DNA of 18,765 bases from DASTYK01 sp964384585. GTDB taxonomy: Bacteria; Gemmatimonadota; Gemmatimonadetes; Longimicrobiales; RSA9. The position numbers and the translations under genes were made by a program. The DNA is taken from contig CAYLME010000062.1 of NCBI GenBank assembly GCA_964384585.1, positions 1 through 18,765 of the forward strand. Direction: 5' to 3'. The stretch's first letter is position 1, and each line of letters opens with the position of its first letter. Positions 1 to 9,730 of the stretch are shown piece by piece. A model generated the notes under the pieces. That model saw nothing but the letters and a program-made list of their open reading frames with translations. It ran no database searches and was not told the origin of the DNA.

Positions 1-640
1 CTTCGATGTCGCGACCACCAGCGTCCGCCGCATACGCCCGCACGTCATGCGCGCTCAGCCATGCGGCCACGTCGTGCGCGGCGGCGTAAACGACCGGCAC
101 ACGAAACAGTGAGCCGGCTGCTGCACGCACGACCTTCGGGTTCCAGCAGTCGACGGTTCCAGGCAGCGCGACCACACCCGCAATCGCGAACGCATCGGCG
201 GCGCGTATCAATGTGCCGAGATTTCCGGGATCCTGCACGCCATCGAGAACAAGGATGACGTCGCTCGCGGTGCGGTCGGCATGGAACGCGATGTCGTTCA
301 GGGTATGCTGCGGTATGTGTGCGACCGCGAGTATGCCCTGTGGCGCGTCCGTGCCGGAGAGGTCGCGCAAGGCGACGTCGGTTGCCCGCAGCACGCGCGT
401 GGACTTCCGGGAACGTTCGCCCGGACGCTGGCCTGCGCGTTGCTCGGCGCGCCGGAGCAGTGCCTGCCCCCGGGGAGTGTCCTCCACCGAGGGCGCCACG
501 ACGACCTCGTGAAGCATCAGCCCGGAGTCGATCAATTCCTCCACCACGCGAATGCCCTCGGCCACGAAAAGGCCTTCGCGCTCGCGGTTTTTTCGCGTCT
601 GCAGACCGCGGATGCGACGTGCTTCCGTCTGGCTCAGCAT
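1..640 (-). CDS. SpoU/TrmH-family RNA 2'-O-methyltransferase (3' end cut off)
   Basis: Probable SAM-dependent RNA ribose 2'-O-methyltransferase of the SPOUT (TrmH/RlmB/TsnR-like) family, acting on rRNA or tRNA. The 213 visible residues hold the N-terminal substrate-binding domain (about 1-100, with FVAEGIRVVEE near 25-35). The knotted catalytic domain then starts with VLDGVQDPGNLGTLIRAAD (131-149), whose N140 and R146 are the motif-1 residues, and continues with NPKVVRAAAGSLF (168-180), motif 2. Motif 3 and the C-terminal 40-60 residues lie beyond the left edge. I chose the ATG at 638-640 because the conserved N-terminus begins there and no in-frame start is visible just upstream. The GGAGG at about 668-672 is too far away to be a normal ribosome site, so initiation looks weak. 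The gene diverges from the M48 peptidase across 71 bp. The target nucleotide cannot be told from the sequence. Confidence 0.9.
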   Translation of the reverse strand, partial: MLSQTEARRIRGLQTRKNREREGLFVAEGIRVVEELIDSGLMLHEVVVAPSVEDTPRGQALLRRAEQRAGQRPGERSRKSTRVLRATDVALRDLSGTDAPQGILAVAHIPQHTLNDIAFHADRTASDVILVLDGVQDPGNLGTLIRAADAFAIAGVVALPGTVDCWNPKVVRAAAGSLFRVPVVYAAAHDVAAWLSAHDVRAYAADAGGRDIE

Positions 641-711
641 GGTGCCGTGGGCGGTACGCCTCTTGCCCCTCCAACACGTGATGCCACACCGGGTTGGAAG
701 GAGCTGAAGAC

Positions 712-1554
712 ATGAAGATTCGACTGTTCGGGAGCGCCCGTAACGCGGTAGCGCTTGGCCTGGTCGCCGGTACCACGACACTCGCCGCATGCGGTACGAT
801 CTCGACGCAGCAGGAGCAGCAGCTCGGCGCCGATTACGCGTCGCAGATCAATGCCCAGTTGCCGATCGTGAACGACGCGCAGCTGAATGCATACATCAAC
901 GATCTCGGCCGGCAGATCGCCGCGGCCGGGCAGCGCCGCATTCCCTACCGCTTCTACATCGTCAACGCGGAGCAGGTGAACGCGTTCGCGGTGCCGGGCG
1001 GTTATGTGTACGTGAACCGCGGGCTGATCGAGGCGACCGACAACATGAGCGAGCTGGCCGGCGTGCTCGCGCATGAGATCGGCCACGTCGAGGAGCGGCA
1101 CAGTGTCGAGCAGATGAGCCGCGTGCAGAACGCGAACCTCGGCCTGAACCTCGCCTACATCCTGCTTGGCCGCGCACCGAGCGGGCTGGAACAGGCGGCG
1201 ATCGGCGTCGGCGGCAACCTCGTGTTCGCGCGCTACAGCCGCGGCGCCGAGGACGAGGCGGACGCGGTCGCGATTCCGATGCTCATGAGCGCTGGCATCA
1301 ACCCGCGCGGCCTGCTCACCTTCTTCGATGAGCTGCTCGAGCAGCAGCGGCGCAGTCCGAGCAGCGTGGAGACGTGGTTCTCGACCCACCCGACCACGCA
1401 GGACCGCATCGCGAACACGCAGGCGCGGATCAGCCGCATCCCGGCGTCGCAGCTCAGCCGGCTGCAGACGAACTCGTCCGCGTATAACACGTTCAAGGCG
1501 CGGATGGCGCGCTACCAGCGCCCACCAGCCGAGTACCGCGTGTCCGGTCGCTGA
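712..1554 (+). CDS. M48-family zinc metallopeptidase, lipoprotein
   Basis: Membrane-anchored zinc protease of family M48 (the Oma1/BepA/LoiP-like group), probably working on misfolded envelope proteins in the periplasm. The 280-residue product has a lipoprotein signal peptide with lipobox LAAC and the acylated cysteine at residue 27. The HEIGH zinc motif is at 121-125 (H121 and H125 ligands, E122 catalytic) and the third ligand is E180 in the ExxAD signature (180-184). I chose the ATG at 712 because AAGGAG sits 9-10 bases upstream (697-702) and it gives a clean signal peptide; a TTG at 694 would add six residues inside the ribosome site. There are no tetratricopeptide repeats after the peptidase domain, so it is shorter than BepA and closer to LoiP-type proteins. 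A hairpin terminator follows. The family call is firm; the substrates are unknown. Confidence 0.93.
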   Translation: MKIRLFGSARNAVALGLVAGTTTLAACGTISTQQEQQLGADYASQINAQLPIVNDAQLNAYINDLGRQIAAAGQRRIPYRFYIVNAEQVNAFAVPGGYVYVNRGLIEATDNMSELAGVLAHEIGHVEERHSVEQMSRVQNANLGLNLAYILLGRAPSGLEQAAIGVGGNLVFARYSRGAEDEADAVAIPMLMSAGINPRGLLTFFDELLEQQRRSPSSVETWFSTHPTTQDRIANTQARISRIPASQLSRLQTNSSAYNTFKARMARYQRPPAEYRVSGR

Positions 1555-1576
1555 CCGGCGCAGCTCCCGCAACGCA

Positions 1577-1605
1577 CGGCCGCGCTCCCTCCCGGGGCGC
1601 GGCCG
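1577..1605 (+). terminator. Hairpin terminator after the M48 peptidase gene
   Basis: A perfect 9-bp stem (1577-1585 pairing with 1597-1605, CGGCCGCGC with GCGCGGCCG) closes an 11-base loop and is followed by a weak T-rich stretch (ATTGCTTTG). It lies 22 bp after the peptidase stop codon and ends about 50 bp before thiD. This suggests the two genes are separate transcripts, although the poor T run means termination may be partial. Confidence 0.6.
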
Positions 1606-1656
1606 ATTGCTTTGCACCAGGCATGCGCTACGTTCCCGCGCGACAGGAGCGAGCCC

Positions 1657-2472
1657 ATGACGAACATCCCCGTAGCACTGACGATCGCCGGCAGCGACAG
1701 CGGCGGCGGCGCCGGCATCCAGGCGGACCTGAAGACGTTCCACGCCTTTGGCGCATTCGGTACTTCCGTGATCACCGCACTGACCGCGCAGAACACGCTC
1801 GGTGTGACGGGTGTGCACGCGGTGCCGCCCGCATTCGTGCGTGCCCAACTCGACGCTGTCGCCACCGACCTGCGGCCCGCGGCGCTCAAGACCGGCATGC
1901 TCGCGACTGCGGAGATCGTCATTGCGGTCGCGGATGGTATCGTTGCTCATGGTCTGGAAAACGTCGTTGCGGACCCGGTGATGATCGCGACGAGCGGGGA
2001 CCGCCTGCTGGACCCGGGCGCGGAGCGCGCGATCACTGAACGGCTGCTGCCGCTCGTCGCGCTCGTCACGCCAAACCTGGACGAGGCCGCGCTGCTGGTC
2101 GGCGCACCGATCGAGTCCGTGGCACAGATGGAGCAGGCCGCACGCACTCTCGTCGAGCGCGGTGCCCGCGCCGCGCTCGTGAAAGGTGGACACCTCGCCG
2201 GCGACGAGGTCGTCGACGTGCTGTTCGACGGTGCTTCGCTTGCGCAGTGGCGACGGCCGCGCGTGCACACCAGCGCGGGCCACGGCACCGGCTGCACACT
2301 CTCGGCCGCCATTGCCGCCGGGCTCGCGCATGGGCACTCGCTCCACGCCTCGGTCGAGGACGCGCTCGACTTCGTGCACCGCGCTATCCAGCAGGCTCCT
2401 CACCTGGGCTCGGGGAGCTCACCACTGAATCACTTCGTGCCGGTGCATCGCCCTCGAGCCACCACTTCGTAA
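1657..2472 (+). CDS. thiD: Hydroxymethylpyrimidine / phosphomethylpyrimidine kinase
   Basis: ThiD phosphorylates 4-amino-5-hydroxymethyl-2-methylpyrimidine and then its monophosphate, giving the pyrimidine diphosphate that is joined to the thiazole in thiamine synthesis (cytoplasmic, ribokinase-like fold). The 271-residue protein has the substrate-binding GSDSGGGAG (12-20), a DPVM motif in the central sheet, TPNLDEA in the second half and the GTGCT anion-hole motif (210-214), whose cysteine 213 is typical of ThiD. The conserved C-terminal LNHF is present, followed by about a dozen extra residues. The start at 1657 is set by AGGAG at 1644-1648; an upstream in-frame start at 1612 would add 15 residues that do not look conserved. 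No other thiamine gene is nearby and I see no TPP riboswitch in the 102-bp leader. The last 89 bp overlap the convergent lipoprotein gene. Confidence 0.95.
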   Translation: MTNIPVALTIAGSDSGGGAGIQADLKTFHAFGAFGTSVITALTAQNTLGVTGVHAVPPAFVRAQLDAVATDLRPAALKTGMLATAEIVIAVADGIVAHGLENVVADPVMIATSGDRLLDPGAERAITERLLPLVALVTPNLDEAALLVGAPIESVAQMEQAARTLVERGARAALVKGGHLAGDEVVDVLFDGASLAQWRRPRVHTSAGHGTGCTLSAAIAAGLAHGHSLHASVEDALDFVHRAIQQAPHLGSGSSPLNHFVPVHRPRATTS

Positions 2473-4048
2473 GCGTCGTGAACACGCCGCGGATGTCCAT
2501 GTTCGCGTTGCGTACGCGTTCGCTGACGATGAACAGGTCGGGATAGTAGTAGATGATCGTCCACGGCTGCTCGTCACGCATGAGACGCTGAAACTCGGCG
2601 TAGAGCGGGATCGCGGCCTCGCGCTCAACGGTGCGCTCGAGCGCTTCGATCAACGAGTCCGCCCTGGGATTCGCGTAGCCGGCCAGCTGATAGGGTCCGT
2701 CGATGTGGTCCGAGTGGAACATCTCGCGAAAATTGAGACGAAAATCGGCATTGAAGGCGAGCTGAACACCCTCGAACGTACGCGCTGTCTGGACATCTGA
2801 CGCCATCGTGGCGTAATCGAGCGGGCGAACTTCGAGCGTGACGCCGATGTCGGCCAGATCACCACGCACCATCTCTGCCATATCCCGATTGAAGGAGTTG
2901 TTCGTCGGCGCATAGTAGCGGATCACGAACGGCTTGCCGTCCGCGAGCTCGAGTTTCCCGTCCCCGTCGCGATCTTCGATGCCGCGGGATGCGAGCAATG
3001 CCCGCGCGGAGTCCGGCGCATACGGCAGGGGCGTCACGTTCTCCGGGTACGCCCAGTGGAAGTCCGGAACCGGCCCGGCGGCCAGGTCGCCGTGTCCGTA
3101 GCGAAGGTCGAGCATCTCCTCACGATCGAGCGCGAGAGCCAGCGCGCGCCGCACCAGCGGATCATCCAGCGGCGGATTGCGATTGTTCCAGCCGATGAAG
3201 AAGTACTGACGGCTGGGTCGCGCGATACCACGAAACTGCGGCATCGAGTCGAGTCTCAGGAACTCGCCGGTGGCGGGTGCAAGAGCCAGGTCGACGGTCC
3301 CCGTGCGGAGTTCTGCAACCTGTGAGGCCGGCTCCGGAATGATCCGCATCACCACGCGGTCGATGAGCGGACGACCACCGAGGCTTTCGGAGAAGTCGTC
3401 GTTCGCACCGAACACCCAGCGATCGTTCGCCCGGAACTCGACGAACCGGTACGGGCCGTTGCCGAGTGGCGCCCTGCTGAACGCCGCCTGACCGGTGCGC
3501 TCGGCTGGAATGCTGTCGAGAGCGTGCTTCGGAACGATCGGCAGGAATGGCAATCCTGCGAGCGGGTCGGCGTGCGGCGTATAGGAAACACGCACCGTGT
3601 ACGAATCGACAGCTTCCGCGCCGGTCCAGGCAAGCAGATACGAAACGTTCGGAAACGCCGTCCGCGGATCCTTCGCTCGCTCGAACGTGAAGACCACGTC
3701 TTCTGCAGTCGTCGGTGCGCCGTCGTGCCAGCGCACATCGCGGCGCAGCCGGAAGACAGCACCGGTATCGCCGAGTGTTTCCCAGGATTCGGCGAGTGCC
3801 GCGGTGTAATCGAGCGCGGAGTCATAGCGGATGAGTGGCAGGAAGAGCAGCTCGCTCGCGACGTCCTGGCCATACTTGTCCGCGCTGACGAGAGGGTTGA
3901 GCGGCCCCAGGTCACTCGGCAGCGCGATCACGAGAGTGCCACCACGGCGCGGCGCGGCGCCGTCGCGCGCCTCCCCGCTGTCTCCACACCCGGCCATGAG
4001 CACGAGCCCTGCCGCTGCAACCGCACACCCCAGCCATCGGATCGTCAT
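2384..4048 (-). CDS. ABC-type extracellular solute-binding lipoprotein, family 5
   Basis: Periplasmic binding protein of the oligopeptide/nickel type (SBP_bac_5; DppA/OppA-like), which would hand a ligand to an ABC permease. It has 554 residues. The signal peptide ends in lipobox MAGC with the lipidated cysteine at 21, followed by GGTLVIALPSDLGPLNPL (36-53), the usual family start. Further family features are ALAESWE, FTFERAKDP, RRALALALDREEML and a DRDGDG loop near residue 360 that resembles the usual calcium-binding-like loop of this family. The ATG is preceded by a run of Gs ending in AG (4051-4058). Its ATG overlaps the stop of the purine nucleoside phosphorylase gene (ATGA), so translation is probably coupled. 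No permease or ATPase gene is in the window, so its transporter partners are elsewhere or it works alone. The ligand could be a peptide, a nucleoside-related compound or something else; the sequence does not say. The last 20-odd residues (Ser/Pro/Glu-rich) are encoded antisense to thiD. Confidence 0.9.
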   Translation of the reverse strand: MTIRWLGCAVAAAGLVLMAGCGDSGEARDGAAPRRGGTLVIALPSDLGPLNPLVSADKYGQDVASELLFLPLIRYDSALDYTAALAESWETLGDTGAVFRLRRDVRWHDGAPTTAEDVVFTFERAKDPRTAFPNVSYLLAWTGAEAVDSYTVRVSYTPHADPLAGLPFLPIVPKHALDSIPAERTGQAAFSRAPLGNGPYRFVEFRANDRWVFGANDDFSESLGGRPLIDRVVMRIIPEPASQVAELRTGTVDLALAPATGEFLRLDSMPQFRGIARPSRQYFFIGWNNRNPPLDDPLVRRALALALDREEMLDLRYGHGDLAAGPVPDFHWAYPENVTPLPYAPDSARALLASRGIEDRDGDGKLELADGKPFVIRYYAPTNNSFNRDMAEMVRGDLADIGVTLEVRPLDYATMASDVQTARTFEGVQLAFNADFRLNFREMFHSDHIDGPYQLAGYANPRADSLIEALERTVEREAAIPLYAEFQRLMRDEQPWTIIYYYPDLFIVSERVRNANMDIRGVFTTLTKWWLEGDAPARSDSVVSSPSPGEEPAG

Positions 4049-4890
4049 GGCTCCCCCCGGTCCAGAGTAGTCATGCGTGAGAGCACACCGCGCACGAGCG
4101 TAGTGAAATCATGGCGTGCCGCTGCGCCCGCCGCCACGACCTCGTCGTGCGAGAGCGGCGCGGGCATGATGCCTGCCGCGTAGTTCGTGATGAGCGAGAT
4201 GCCGAGCACGCGCGCGCCGCGCGCCCGCGCGATCTGCACCTCCGGCACCGTACTCATGCCGACCGCATCACCGCCCATCCACTGCATCATCCGGATCTCC
4301 GCAGGCGTTTCGTAGCTCGGTCCGAGCGTCGCGACGTACACTCCGCGGCGCACGCGGATGCCGTGCTCCAGCGCAACCTGCTGCGCCAGCAGCTGCAGCG
4401 CCGGATCATAGGGACGGGCCATGTCGGGCCGGCGTTCTTCGCCTTCGTGCACGGGCCCCGACAGTGGGTTCCGCCACAGCAGGCTCACGTGGTCGTCGAT
4501 GAGCATCAGGTCACCGGGCTCGAAGCTGCGATTCAGCCCGCCCGCCGCGTTCGTGACGATCAGCGTGCGTGCCCCGAGTGCCAGCATGACACGCGTGGGC
4601 AGCGCGACTGCGGCGGCGCTGTGTCCCTCGTACAGGTGGAAGCGGCCCTGCAGCGCGATGCAGCGGACATCTTCGAGGTGTCCGGCAACGAGCATCCCTC
4701 GATGGCCCGCGACGCCGGGCGCCACGAAACCCGGCACGTCGGAGAACGGGATACGGACGGCGTCGTCGATTTCGTCGGCCAGGTCGCCGAGGCCGGAGCC
4801 GAGCACGAGCGCGACGTCGGGCGGCTCGGGCAGCCGCGCACGCAGGGCATCGAGCGTTTCGGAAGTCGATGGTGACGCCACGGCCATCAT
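4045..4890 (-). CDS. punA: Purine nucleoside phosphorylase (trimeric PNP family)
   Basis: Cytosolic PNP/MTAP-family enzyme that splits purine nucleosides with phosphate to give the free base and (deoxy)ribose 1-phosphate for salvage. The 281-residue length fits the trimeric class. Visible motifs are the phosphate-binding GSGLG (31-35), H63 in GHRG, RFHLYEG (83-89), TNAAGG (113-118), GPSYETPAE (190-198; E194 contacts the ribose/base region in the family), M212 in GMSTVPE, and TN (235-236), where the asparagine favours 6-oxopurines (guanosine, inosine) as in human PNP. This last point makes a plain methylthioadenosine phosphorylase less likely. The start is an ATG-ATG pair (4890 and 4887) without a convincing ribosome site, 40 bp after the transporter stop, so reinitiation from the upstream gene is possible. 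It is followed with overlap by the lipoprotein gene. Confidence 0.94.
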   Translation of the reverse strand: MMAVASPSTSETLDALRARLPEPPDVALVLGSGLGDLADEIDDAVRIPFSDVPGFVAPGVAGHRGMLVAGHLEDVRCIALQGRFHLYEGHSAAAVALPTRVMLALGARTLIVTNAAGGLNRSFEPGDLMLIDDHVSLLWRNPLSGPVHEGEERRPDMARPYDPALQLLAQQVALEHGIRVRRGVYVATLGPSYETPAEIRMMQWMGGDAVGMSTVPEVQIARARGARVLGISLITNYAAGIMPAPLSHDEVVAAGAAARHDFTTLVRGVLSRMTTLDRGEP

Positions 4891-4930
4891 GCGTTCTGCC
4901 GGGCGTGTACGATGCGGCGTCGCATGCTGC

Positions 4931-6595
4931 TCACACCAGCATGCCGGCGATCGTCGCCGTCATGAAGGCAGCGAGCGAGCCTGCGATCATTGCGCGCAGG
5001 CCGATGCGGGCGAGGTCGCTGCGCCGGTGCGGTGCGATGCCGCCGATGCCGCCGATCTGGATCGCGATCGAGCTGAGATTCGCGAAACCGCACAGTGCGT
5101 ACGTCGCGATGACGACCGACCGCGGCGACAGGTCGGCACCGCCGGAGAGCAGCGTCGAGAGCTGCAGGTATGCGACGAACTCGTTGACCGCGGTTTTCAC
5201 GCCGAGCAACGAGCCGACCGTGAACGCGTCGGCCCACGGCACGCCCATGAGCCACGCAAGCGGTGCGAGCAGCACGCCGAGAATCCACTCGAGCGTGATG
5301 CGGCTGCCGTCCGCCATCCAGCCGGCGCCGACCAGCAGGTCGTTCAGGTTCGTCCATTCGCCGATCAGCGCGAGCAGCGCATTGAGCAGCGCGATCAGCG
5401 CGATGAACGCGAGCAACATGGCACCGACGTTGGCCGCGAGCTGGAGCCCTTCACCTGCGCCGCGGGCGGCGGCGTCGATCGCGTTCGCGTCCGGTGTCTC
5501 GACGTGCATCTTGAGCTCGCCGCGCGTGACGGGCTCCTCCGTCTCCGGATACATCAGCTTCGCGAACACCAGTGCCGCGGGCGCGGACATCACGCTCGCC
5601 GCGAGCAGATGGCCGGCAATGTCCGGAAAGAACGCCATCAGCATACCAACGAACGCGGCCATCACACCGCCGGCGACCGTCGCGAAGCCGCCGGTCATGA
5701 CCGCCATCAGCTCCGACATCGTCATCGTGCCGACGAAGGGCTTGATGAGCAGCGGCGCTTCCGTCTGGCCCAGGAAGATGTTGCCGGTCGCCGAAAGCGT
5801 CTCCGCACCCGACGTGCGCATGGTGCGCATCATCACCCACGCCATTCCCTTCACCACGACCTGCATCACGCCGAAGTAATAGAGCAGCGTCATGAGCGAA
5901 GAGAAGAAGATGATCGTCGGCAGCACGTTGAAGGCGAAGTATGCGCCGGTCGATGCGACCATCCCCGGTTCGACCACGAACATGCCATTGCCGGGATCGC
6001 CCATCCCGACGGGCACCTGGTTCCACACGAGGTTGCCGAACAGGAACTGTGCACCCTGCACGGTGAAGCCGAGCAGTGCGACGATCACGTCGTTCACGCC
6101 CGCGAAGATCGCCTCGCCCAGTGCCGTGCGCAGGATGAACAGCGCGAAGACGAACTGCAGCCCGGTTCCCCACAGAATGACGCGCCACGGAATCGAGCTG
6201 CGATCGTTCGACAGCAGCCAGCCGATGAGCAGCAGCACGAACATCCCGAGGAGCGAGACCAGGCGCGCGTAGAACGGCGTGTCGATGTCTGCACGCAGGT
6301 CCCGCAGCGACACAGGCCCACCCACTGTATCGGTGAGCGGCGGCGCGCCCGCGCCGACGCCGCTCGCAATGCTGTCCTGCACCTGTATCGGCTGAATCCG
6401 GGGACTGTCGCCTGGTGCGGCCGCTGCCGGATCGGGCTGCTGCTGCGTGACGTCGAGCGCACCGGGCACAGTATCCGGTGCGATGCTCGTCGAGGGCTCG
6501 CCGGCGAGTGCACCCGATGCGTATACCCCGGCTGCGAGCAGCACGGCAGCAACCAGCCAGAGCGCGTAGCGCACGCGCAGGCGTACATGCTTCAT
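4931..6595 (-). CDS. nupC: NupC-type concentrative nucleoside transporter with extra N-terminal region
   Basis: Inner-membrane symporter of the CNT family, importing nucleosides with a proton or sodium ion. The core (about 105-554) shows the CNT substrate-site motifs: GQTE (276-279), NEF (471-473, E472) and GFANLSS (503-509, N506 and S509). These positions match the residues known to hold the nucleoside in Vibrio CNT (QTE, Glu, Asn, Ser). Many hydrophobic segments fill the core. The N-terminus is unusual: a hydrophobic segment at about 11-31 resembling a signal peptide or anchor, then about 70 Pro/Ala/Asp/Gln-rich residues before the first core helix (about 112-129). E. coli NupC starts directly at the core. 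The ATG is preceded by GAGGA and lies 10 bp after the rhomboid stop. PNP follows 40 bp later, consistent with joint purine nucleoside salvage. Confidence 0.93.
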   Translation of the reverse strand: MKHVRLRVRYALWLVAAVLLAAGVYASGALAGEPSTSIAPDTVPGALDVTQQQPDPAAAAPGDSPRIQPIQVQDSIASGVGAGAPPLTDTVGGPVSLRDLRADIDTPFYARLVSLLGMFVLLLIGWLLSNDRSSIPWRVILWGTGLQFVFALFILRTALGEAIFAGVNDVIVALLGFTVQGAQFLFGNLVWNQVPVGMGDPGNGMFVVEPGMVASTGAYFAFNVLPTIIFFSSLMTLLYYFGVMQVVVKGMAWVMMRTMRTSGAETLSATGNIFLGQTEAPLLIKPFVGTMTMSELMAVMTGGFATVAGGVMAAFVGMLMAFFPDIAGHLLAASVMSAPAALVFAKLMYPETEEPVTRGELKMHVETPDANAIDAAARGAGEGLQLAANVGAMLLAFIALIALLNALLALIGEWTNLNDLLVGAGWMADGSRITLEWILGVLLAPLAWLMGVPWADAFTVGSLLGVKTAVNEFVAYLQLSTLLSGGADLSPRSVVIATYALCGFANLSSIAIQIGGIGGIAPHRRSDLARIGLRAMIAGSLAAFMTATIAGMLV

Positions 6596-6605
6596 CGCAC
6601 GATCC

Positions 6606-7376
6606 TCAATACCAACCGCGGTGATCGATCTCGAAAGGACTCAGAGTGAGCTTGCGCTTGCGCGCCTCGACCAGGGTACGGTTCTCGAACAGTTTGATCA
6701 GCAGCAGCCCGGCGACGAAGCCGCCGACGTGTGCCCAGAACGCAACGCCGCCCTGGCCGGGCGCAGTCGCGGTACCAGACAGGAACTGCAGCAGGAACCA
6801 GTACGCCAGGATGATCCACGCCGGGACCGCAATGATGCGCAGGAAGACGATCAGGATGATCAGCGTCTGTATCCGCACGTGCGGGTAGAGCAGCATGTAC
6901 GCGCCCATCACGCCGCTGATCGCGCCTGACGCACCCACGATCGGGATCATGGAGCCCAGTTCCATGAAGACGTGGGCGAGCGCAGCACCCAGCCCCACCA
7001 GCAGGTAGAACACGATGAAGCGCAGGTGCCCCATCGAGTCTTCCACGTTGTTCCCGAACAGCCAGAGGAACCACATGTTGCCGAGCAGGTGCACCCAGCT
7101 CCCGTGCATGAACATGCTCGTGAACATGGCACCCCACGTCAGCCCGCCGAACTCGCATGGCGGCAACCCGGGTCCCAGGTCGATCCCCTCGTAGCCGCCC
7201 GTCCGGCCGGTCAGCTCGGCCGGGATCGCGCCGAACCTGCACACCGATTCCGCCAGCGCCACGTCCGACAGCCCGGCACCCTGCACATACAGCCACATCA
7301 CGACGTTCGTCGCAATCAGCGCGATCGTGAAATACGGCGTCAGCAGCGTCGGGTTCTCGTCGCGTAGCGGGAACAT
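6606..7376 (-). CDS. Rhomboid-family intramembrane serine protease
   Basis: Integral membrane protease of the rhomboid family (GlpG/YqgP fold), 256 residues, with six or seven hydrophobic segments. The catalytic serine is S150 in GASG, the catalytic histidine is H216 in AHVGGF, and H96 and N100 (HLLGN) are the oxyanion-side residues. A soluble-looking loop of about 45 residues follows the first helix (33-78). The ATG at 7376 is chosen because GGAG lies 7-8 bases upstream and it starts the conserved N-terminus; longer alternatives run back through the promoter. It is the first gene of the minus-strand operon with the nucleoside transporter. The tight 10-bp spacing suggests co-expression, but a functional link between the two is not obvious. 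The substrate is unknown. Confidence 0.94.
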   Translation of the reverse strand: MFPLRDENPTLLTPYFTIALIATNVVMWLYVQGAGLSDVALAESVCRFGAIPAELTGRTGGYEGIDLGPGLPPCEFGGLTWGAMFTSMFMHGSWVHLLGNMWFLWLFGNNVEDSMGHLRFIVFYLLVGLGAALAHVFMELGSMIPIVGASGAISGVMGAYMLLYPHVRIQTLIILIVFLRIIAVPAWIILAYWFLLQFLSGTATAPGQGGVAFWAHVGGFVAGLLLIKLFENRTLVEARKRKLTLSPFEIDHRGWY

Positions 7377-7402
7377 CCGTCTCCGTTGGGCGGGTGCGCG
7401 GC

Positions 7403-7432
7403 AGAATAGTGCGCGCGCGTGAGGGGTGTCAA
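7403..7432 (-). promoter_or_regulatory. Sigma-70-type promoter of the rhomboid-nupC-punA operon
   Basis: Read on the minus strand, a perfect TTGACA -35 box (7427-7432) is followed after 18 bp by TATTCT (7403-7408), a 4/6 match to TATAAT. Transcription would begin near 7396, about 20 bases before the rhomboid ATG. It stands out in a very G+C-rich neighbourhood and nothing similar is seen for the divergent dnaK. Confidence 0.65.
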
Positions 7433-7635
7433 CGAACGCGCCCTCTGCCAGCGCGGCAGGGCGCGGGCCGATCCGTGCGCCGATCTGGCCGGGAAAACTG
7501 TGCTTTGACGGGCATGCGCGTTGCACCCGCACGGTGTGCGAGCGGCACACAGGCGGCGCCAGCTCCGCTGTTCGGCTGGGAGCCGGCGGCGTCGTCCGGC
7601 CGCCCCGCCGCTTGACCCTTCAGCGAGGAGTTAGG
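7433..7635. other. Divergent intergenic region upstream of dnaK
   Basis: This stretch must carry the dnaK promoter, but I cannot name one with confidence. A TTGACG at 7505-7510 has no matching -10 box. I see no CIRCE (TTAGCACTC inverted repeat) and no HAIR-type repeat. A short dyad, CTGCC...GGCAG (about 7445-7459), lies just behind the rhomboid -35 box. The ribosome site GAGGAG is at 7625-7630. The reading frame is open back through this region, but it lacks the look of a conserved protein. Confidence 0.4.
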
Positions 7636-9567
<1,932 letters not shown>

Positions 9568-9590
9568 GGTTTCGACCAGGCAGTTGTGAG

Positions 9591-9621
9591 GCGGGCGGCC
9601 GGGAAACATCCGGTCGCCCGC
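9591..9621 (+). terminator. Hairpin terminator after dnaK
   Basis: A 12-bp stem with one G-U pair (9591-9602 with 9610-9621) closes a 7-base loop (GAAACAT) and is followed by a pyrimidine-rich TTCGTCATCCTTCC. It starts 24 bp after the dnaK stop. The T run is interrupted, but the stem is the strongest in this gap, so termination or 3'-end protection here is likely. Confidence 0.72.
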
Positions 9622-9730
9622 TTCGTCATCCTTCCGCCGCGCACGCGCTCAGCGGCTGCTCCGGCAATCGTCCAACTGGAACAACCCCTGTCCACGCATT
9701 AACTTGCAGGGAGTCTCCCGGGTAACTCCG

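Noticed and set aside
45..776. 243-codon minus-strand open frame at the left edge
   Set aside because: It is a shifted frame of the SpoU methyltransferase; the correct frame starts at 640 and runs off the window with all expected motifs.
1555..1656. TPP riboswitch before thiD
   Set aside because: The gap is 102 bp, is largely filled by the terminator hairpin, and shows no conserved THI-box core such as CTGAGA.
634..2403. 589-codon open frame on the minus strand opposite the M48 and thiD genes
   Set aside because: It is antisense to two well-recognised genes, is Arg/Ala/His-rich in the manner of high-G+C shadow frames, and shows no domain.
4421..6649. 742-codon open frame on the plus strand opposite nupC and punA
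   Set aside because: Low-complexity Arg/His/Asp/Gln composition typical of the antisense of a membrane protein; the minus-strand genes carry clear family motifs.
7426..7635. 70-residue N-terminal extension of DnaK
   Set aside because: The added residues are not Hsp70-like, and the conserved start at 7636 has its own strong ribosome site.
9678..9706. Possible sigma-E-type promoter (GGAAC) upstream of htrA
   Set aside because: The expected -10 element is absent at the right spacing, so the match is probably chance.
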